Part shown: in pieces, positions 59,495 through 64,000 of the stretch
Numbering within the stretch: position 1 is the stretch's first letter
How the letters are laid out: each line of letters opens with the position of its first letter
NCBI GenBank assembly: GCA_936450465.1
Contig: OW388292.1
Coordinates: 30,020,368 to 30,084,367, forward strand
DNA length: 64,000 nucleotides
DNA from: Gibbula magus
Taxonomy: Eukaryota; Mollusca; Gastropoda; Trochida; Trochidae
Reading direction: 5' to 3'
Notes under the pieces: model-generated
Told to the model about the DNA's origin: nothing
Databases searched by the model: none
What the model saw: only the letters and a program-made list of their open reading frames with translations
Made by a program: the position numbers and the translations under genes

Positions 59495-60564
59495 TTGAGA
59501 AAGTACGGATTTATCCACTGAATTGGCTATCTGTCCTAAGTAGAAGGCACACTGAAGAAAAATCAGGAACCAGATGTCTTATTAAATAATCCTTCAAGTT
59601 TTAATGAAGACGGTGTTATCAGCTTGTGGTATCAACACGGAATTGTAGGTAATTCTGTTTAAAGAGTTGGAATTTTGGAATTTCAGACTTATAGACCTAT
59701 ATATATCCTCCAAGGAACGATAATAACAGTGATCAACGATAATACGAACATTAGTAGAAGGGATTCATGTACATATAACAATTCATCATCTTTATTTATA
59801 TGTTTCTACGGAAAATAACTATTCTAGATCTATAATCTTCAAACTGATGATAAATTGCCTGTTTTCAAAACATTTCCACATGGCTATAACATCAAGCAGT
59901 TAGATATTATTATAACTGCACTTATATACTTTAAGTTCACGACGACCAAGGTTACCAAGACCAAAAGTTTTAACTTCAATTAAGTCAACCCTTGCGTTTC
60001 TGTCTTCAAGTGATTATCTGTTCGTTCAGTTTGGATCAATGTCTTCAAATAGCAAGTAATCACCAAAGAAGTAAGAAAATTAAGTTTGAACCAATGGAGG
60101 ATTTATCTACTGTTTTGACCATATGTCCTCAGTAGAAGGCTACAATGACGGTTGCAGTTAGGTATTAGGTATCATTACGTCAGCTTTCAAGTTTAAAAGA
60201 AGATAGTAGTACCAACGTGTAACATCAACCTGGAATTGTAGCAAATTCTCTATTACTGAGTTGAACTGAACTCGGAACAACTGCAGCGAACCACTATACG
60301 TTATGTATCTGTAAGAGAATGTCAAACTGTGATTGGATTGGATTGCATTTGATGATTTGTAAGTCTCAGTTCTATGTGAAGATATGGACAACTATGTGTC
60401 AAACTAGATTGTGTTACCATAGAACTTGTCAGTGAACCACATGATGATGCCATAGCTTTACCGACATCTGCTGCTGATAAGGGACATCTAAATGCTGACT
60501 CTTTGTCTGGCAAACTTTTGAGCAAAGATATTGATAAATACATTTACATTGATAGAGATCAATA

Positions 60565-60627
60565 GTGAGTGAGTGAGTGAGTTATTGTTTAACGCCGCTT
60601 CGGCAGTATTGCAGCCATTAGCGGCGC
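60565..60627 (-). mobile_element. 63-bp retroposon tail, 11-bp target duplication
   Basis: AGAGATCAATA at 60554-60564 and 60628-60638 frames it. It extends 5' to GCCGCTAATGGCTGCAATAC on the minus strand, matching 53330-53523. Confidence 0.85.
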
Positions 60628-60945
60628 AGAGATCAATATGGACCGAAAGAGTGTATTGAACACTTCAACTTGATGTCATGGTTGAGTGCCAGAAAACTTT
60701 GCTCTCTACATTAACCAACGTAGGCATGAACGACCTTAGCAATCCCAATAAAAGCAAAGACTTGCTGATTTTATGCAGAATAATTGAGAACCTTTATTTC
60801 TTCAAGGCTGATATAATAATTATATATATGGTTATATAGTTATATATAGTAATATGTAGCTTTTTAGTGGGTATGCTGAGTTATTTCCAGACGGGTTCCA
60901 AAACAGCACAGTAGTTATATGCAATCACTGTTCCATGTGGTTCAT

Positions 60946-61169
60946 CAACTTCCCAATGCAAGGCATAACTCTTGCCAGTCTCCATTACTGGCTGATTTAG
61001 GCCTTGCAGTATTTCCTTAAGAAATCTGTGTTTAGAAATCCAGGCCCGCTATGCATTTCTAGTACAGCGATTCACTATCTTGACACAACAAAGCGAGGGA
61101 AATACCGCAAGGGTTAAATCAGCCAGTAATGCAGACTGGCAAGAGTTATGCCTTGCGTTTGGAAGTTGG
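60946..61169. mobile_element. Hairpin MITE, longer relative of 30999
   Basis: Inverted arms of about 70 bp (60946-61016 and 61099-61168), beginning CAACTTCCCAATGCAAGGCA. TGGTTCAT is duplicated at 60938-60945 and 61170-61177 (8 bp). The middle ~80 bp is unique. The first ~38 bases are the same terminus as the 91-bp element with about nine changes. Confidence 0.82.
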
Positions 61170-61530
61170 TGGTTCATATAAACTATGCAAAAACGGCTTG
61201 ATAAAGGTGCATTGAATGTCTGTCGTACAGATGGAAACGTAATCTAATTTTTTGACAATAACCAGGTTCTAAAAATAAATTTGAGAGTTACTCTGAACTT
61301 AAAGAGCAAATGTTCCATAATGACCAACAACTAGGTGGCGCTGCTCCGTAGCGACCCGCACCGTTTTCAGGCTCTCCAATAACTGTGATCTAATTGTGAA
61401 TGATGTAACTTGGTTTATACATGTGTGTATTGTTTATATATTTATCTTTATGTGATATTTATTATTTTATCTTATCTTATTAATGTGTATTAGCCCTCTA
61501 TCAATGGCTACATAGACGTCTGTTGAAGAT

Positions 61531-61568
61531 GGAGACTGGCAAGAGTTATGCCTTGCATTGGGAAGTTG
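61531..61568. repeat. Solo MITE arm
   Basis: GGAGACTGGCAAGAGTTATG…GGGAAGTTG is an exact inverted match to 60946-60983, better than that arm's own partner. It is probably the end of another element whose other half is lost or shared. Confidence 0.7.
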
Positions 61569-61829
61569 CTTTGCAAACTTTAAAATGCACATTTCAAAGG
61601 TTCACCACTGTTACTATCTTCCACTTTAAAATCCCCACGTAGTGTACAGCTGAACTTTTCAATTATACCATATTTGTCTAGGTGCTGGTTGGGGGCTTCT
61701 ATTTTTCTAGGAGGGTTTATTTGTCTTTTGTGTTTTTATTTGTTTTTTTTTCTGTGTAATGTCACGCTCTGTTTGCCCTAGTTTGCCCAACCTGCACCTG
61801 TCATGTTCTTTATTGTTATGACTTTCCTA

Positions 61830-62130
61830 TTCAGTGAGACTAAACTGTTTTGAGTGTTACACAGCGGCAATTCACAACTGCCATAGGTCCCTATGACTTT
61901 GTTCAAATATGTCATCCTCCTTCTCCCACTACTGTTTTTGGAGACCCGTCATGTTGAATCCAGCAGGATATGACAATTTATCAACAATCCAATCAACTCT
62001 ACAGAAAGAGACCGGGGTGGGTAGTGAACGTCAATGGATTGTGATAGGCTGTGGCAGAAGTCCCTACAATGTGATCAGTAGAATCATTGACAATTGGTAC
62101 ACTTGCCCTATTGTAATATTGGCATAAAGA
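61830..62130 (+). pseudogene. Degenerate coding remnant of unknown family
   Basis: An open stretch ending in the TAA near 62125 reads …VMLNPAGYDNLSTIQSTLQK…ERQWIVIGCGRSPYNVISRIIDNW. The text just before (HPPSPTTVFGDP) lies in another frame, joined by a one-base shift near 61945, so the coding signal crosses a frameshift. An 'NP-x-S/G-Y, then R-x-W-x-x-V, then G-x-x-PY-x-x-I' layout reminds me of a multicopy gene family seen in invertebrate genomes, but I cannot name it. It could be a captured or degraded exon. Confidence 0.35.
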
Positions 62131-62965
62131 CAGATGAATCCAAATTTAGTCAACACTTGGGAAATGTACACAACATATCAAAATGAGCATGCTCACATGT
62201 CATTTTGAGGTTTTGTCACTTCCCTATTTAAAACATGTTGCCATACTCCGTGAGCTTATGTTTCATGACGCAAGCTCCAGATGAAATTCTTGAATACTTT
62301 CAACGTATAGTCCGGCAGCCAGCCCTTGTGACCGGGAAAGTGCGTCCATAGAAAATATTTTTGTTCCTGGTGAACCCTATTGGTATATACTTGAGGAAAC
62401 TGAATGATGACACTTTGTCATCATTGAGCATTTTGAATAATTAATGTTTTAATTAGATAGGGTACACTCGTGATTTCAGTTATCCAGACAGACAGACAGT
62501 TATGTTCACAAAATTGAAATAAAATTAAGGCAGTTATATATCAATTGTTGTCTATTAGTATTATGAAAACAAGTTTACTTTTTTCAATTTTTTTTGTTGA
62601 AAAAAAAACCGAATGACCAAAATGTTGATAATGTGTCTGGATAAACGAGGTTTCTGAGCAAATTTGGTTTTCTTGCAGTAAAATTGGATTTATTGGTGTA
62701 ATAATTTACTTTTGATTATAATTACGATTATTGAATCATAATCAAAAGAAATAGTGATAAAGTTTCAGTTAGTATATGTTTTTTGACCAATTCTGAAAAA
62801 AGACCCCCATGAAACCCAACATAGTTATGATTACTTGACATTAGAACAAGGAGATTTTCTGGATAACAACTTCTTTAATATGAATATACAAGACGTTTCG
62901 GAGTATATACTTACTCTATCATCAGTTGAAATGTAAGAAATAACACAATGGTATACATTTATATA

Positions 62966-63549
62966 CACTGACGGGCAAAAGAAAGTATATGGCTCAGTTG
63001 TATTTATCATATGTATAATTTTCAAAGTCAAATATCTCGAGTTGTCGACGTCGTATTGAAAAACGGACTAGTTTGTGAAATTAGTCCAAAACATTAAATC
63101 AGTCAAAGAATACCTCTACGCGGTTTGAATTTTTTTTTATCAAAATTAAAAATTTAAATTTTGAAATTCCCCCAAATTAAGTTTGATAAAACACAACTGT
63201 TCATCGACATATAACACATACTCTGTGTGAAAATCAATAAATGTGCTTCGTCCTGCACACATTTACAACATTTTGAACATGGTAGGGGTCATGTTGGTGT
63301 AACTTTCATTTCTTACCCCTGTCTACTTTAAATAATGATATTTTATCAATAAAGAAGTTGACTATCCACAGAACTTGTTCTTATTCAATGATATTTTAGT
63401 TAAGAAATAAAACAGTCACCAATTAAGTTATTCAAACTACTGCCGAAAGGTGTTATTGTATCGTGCCATAATCAAATGCATCTCATTTCTTTAAAATATC
63501 GAATTAATCGAAAACAAGTGTGTTATATACTTTCTTTTGCCCGTCAGTT
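62966..63549. mobile_element. 584-bp MITE with perfect 24-bp termini
   Basis: ACTGACGGGCAAAAGAAAGT(ATAT) at 62967-62990 is repeated exactly in reverse at 63526-63549. TA flanks both sides (62964-62965 and 63550-63551), so it is a Tc1/mariner-type non-autonomous element. No transposase. An internal block (63350-63430) recurs at 24350. Confidence 0.85.
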
Positions 63550-64000
63550 TAGTAAAGAAACCAATGGCGAGAAAACTCAATCAGGTAGATTAAATTAAGT
63601 TTTTAAGATGAATTCGCATGAGAGTGGTATAAATTGATGATTTGTGATACAAACCTGAGGAGCATTAATAGATGATTTTAAAATCAGCAATGGCCTGTGG
63701 GCTTTATTGAAGTAGTGATTGGACAACAGTAATACAAATTGGTAAAAGGAGGAAAGCCAATTGCCTTTATTGTATATACAAGAACAGTTGATTGGATATG
63801 AAATGCAGAAGACATGGTGATTGAGAGTATTAGGAGTGGCCAGTGTTTTTGGTGTGAAGTGAATGGTTCTGATAGGTGTAGACTCCTCGGATAGGCGCTG
63901 ACAAGAGTGAATTGATGGTAGGGTGGGTGCTCCTCGGATTTGCCTCCGACAGAATATAGATGTTCGAGATGAGTGAATCCCCATGTACATGTTAGGAAGA
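63550..64000. other. Right edge, no gene recognised
   Basis: A minus-strand ORF at 63595-63990 (131 aa) has no recognisable domain, no coding-like composition and no splice context that I trust. Confidence 0.4.

Larger units (their letters stand above)
51850..60190. repeat. Large non-coding duplicated block, copy B
   Basis: Partner of 30150-35200, in the same order and orientation. It is longer because of insertions: 53330-53523, the SINE at 55111, the tandem element at 56905-58510, and the small retroposons at 59090 and 59457. A segment at 51850-52000 recurs at 53620-53740, so the block has internal repeats too. No conserved reading frame was found. Confidence 0.78.

Overview
This window is AT-rich, non-coding animal DNA made mostly of transposable elements and their debris. 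Three things point to a eukaryote: transposons with TA, TTAA or 8-bp target duplications, a Ty3/gypsy LTR retrotransposon, and tRNA-headed SINEs. A marine mollusc, probably a gastropod, is my inference. It rests on repeat style: GTCC-repeat elements with internal tandem units, and retroposon tails of (TCAC)n behind a GCGGCGTTAAAC motif. I found no host exon, tRNA gene or rRNA gene that I can support.

Layout. 0.6-1.9 kb: a dead mariner. 2.1-3.7 kb: two diverged copies of a TTAA-flanked MITE. 5.35-15.53 kb: a complete, recently inserted 10.2-kb Ty3/gypsy element with 604-bp LTRs that differ at two positions and a 4-bp target duplication (ATAG). Its reading order is gag, protease, reverse transcriptase, RNase H, integrase, a C-terminal chromodomain, then an envelope gene of the baculovirus-F/errantivirus type, then a two-helix membrane ORF. 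Despite its youth it carries several in-frame stops and at least one frameshift. 16.5 kb: a LINE RT scrap. 19.6-21.5 kb: an element with ~260-bp inverted repeats and a helix-turn-helix transposase remnant. 25-27.5 kb: two SINEs of the conserved 'CCACCCAG...GGTACC' core type.

26.8-60.2 kb holds ancient duplications of gene-free DNA. The clearest is a collinear pair, 30.2-35.2 kb and 51.9-60.2 kb, with extra partial copies. Younger insertions interrupt single copies, so the sister copy serves as an empty site. These include a 91-bp hairpin MITE, tRNA-SINEs, tiny 5'-truncated retroposons with 11-13 bp target duplications, and a 10-unit array rich in GGGTCA half-sites. Between the two blocks lie a (TC)n(TA)n microsatellite, a 1.36-kb foldback element whose arms are made of a 16-bp palindrome containing HindIII sites, and a Tc1-type element at 49.2-50.8 kb that is intact except for one stop codon.

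60.9-64 kb: a second hairpin MITE of the same family as the 91-bp one, a degenerate coding remnant of unknown family, and a 584-bp TA-flanked MITE with perfect 24-bp termini.
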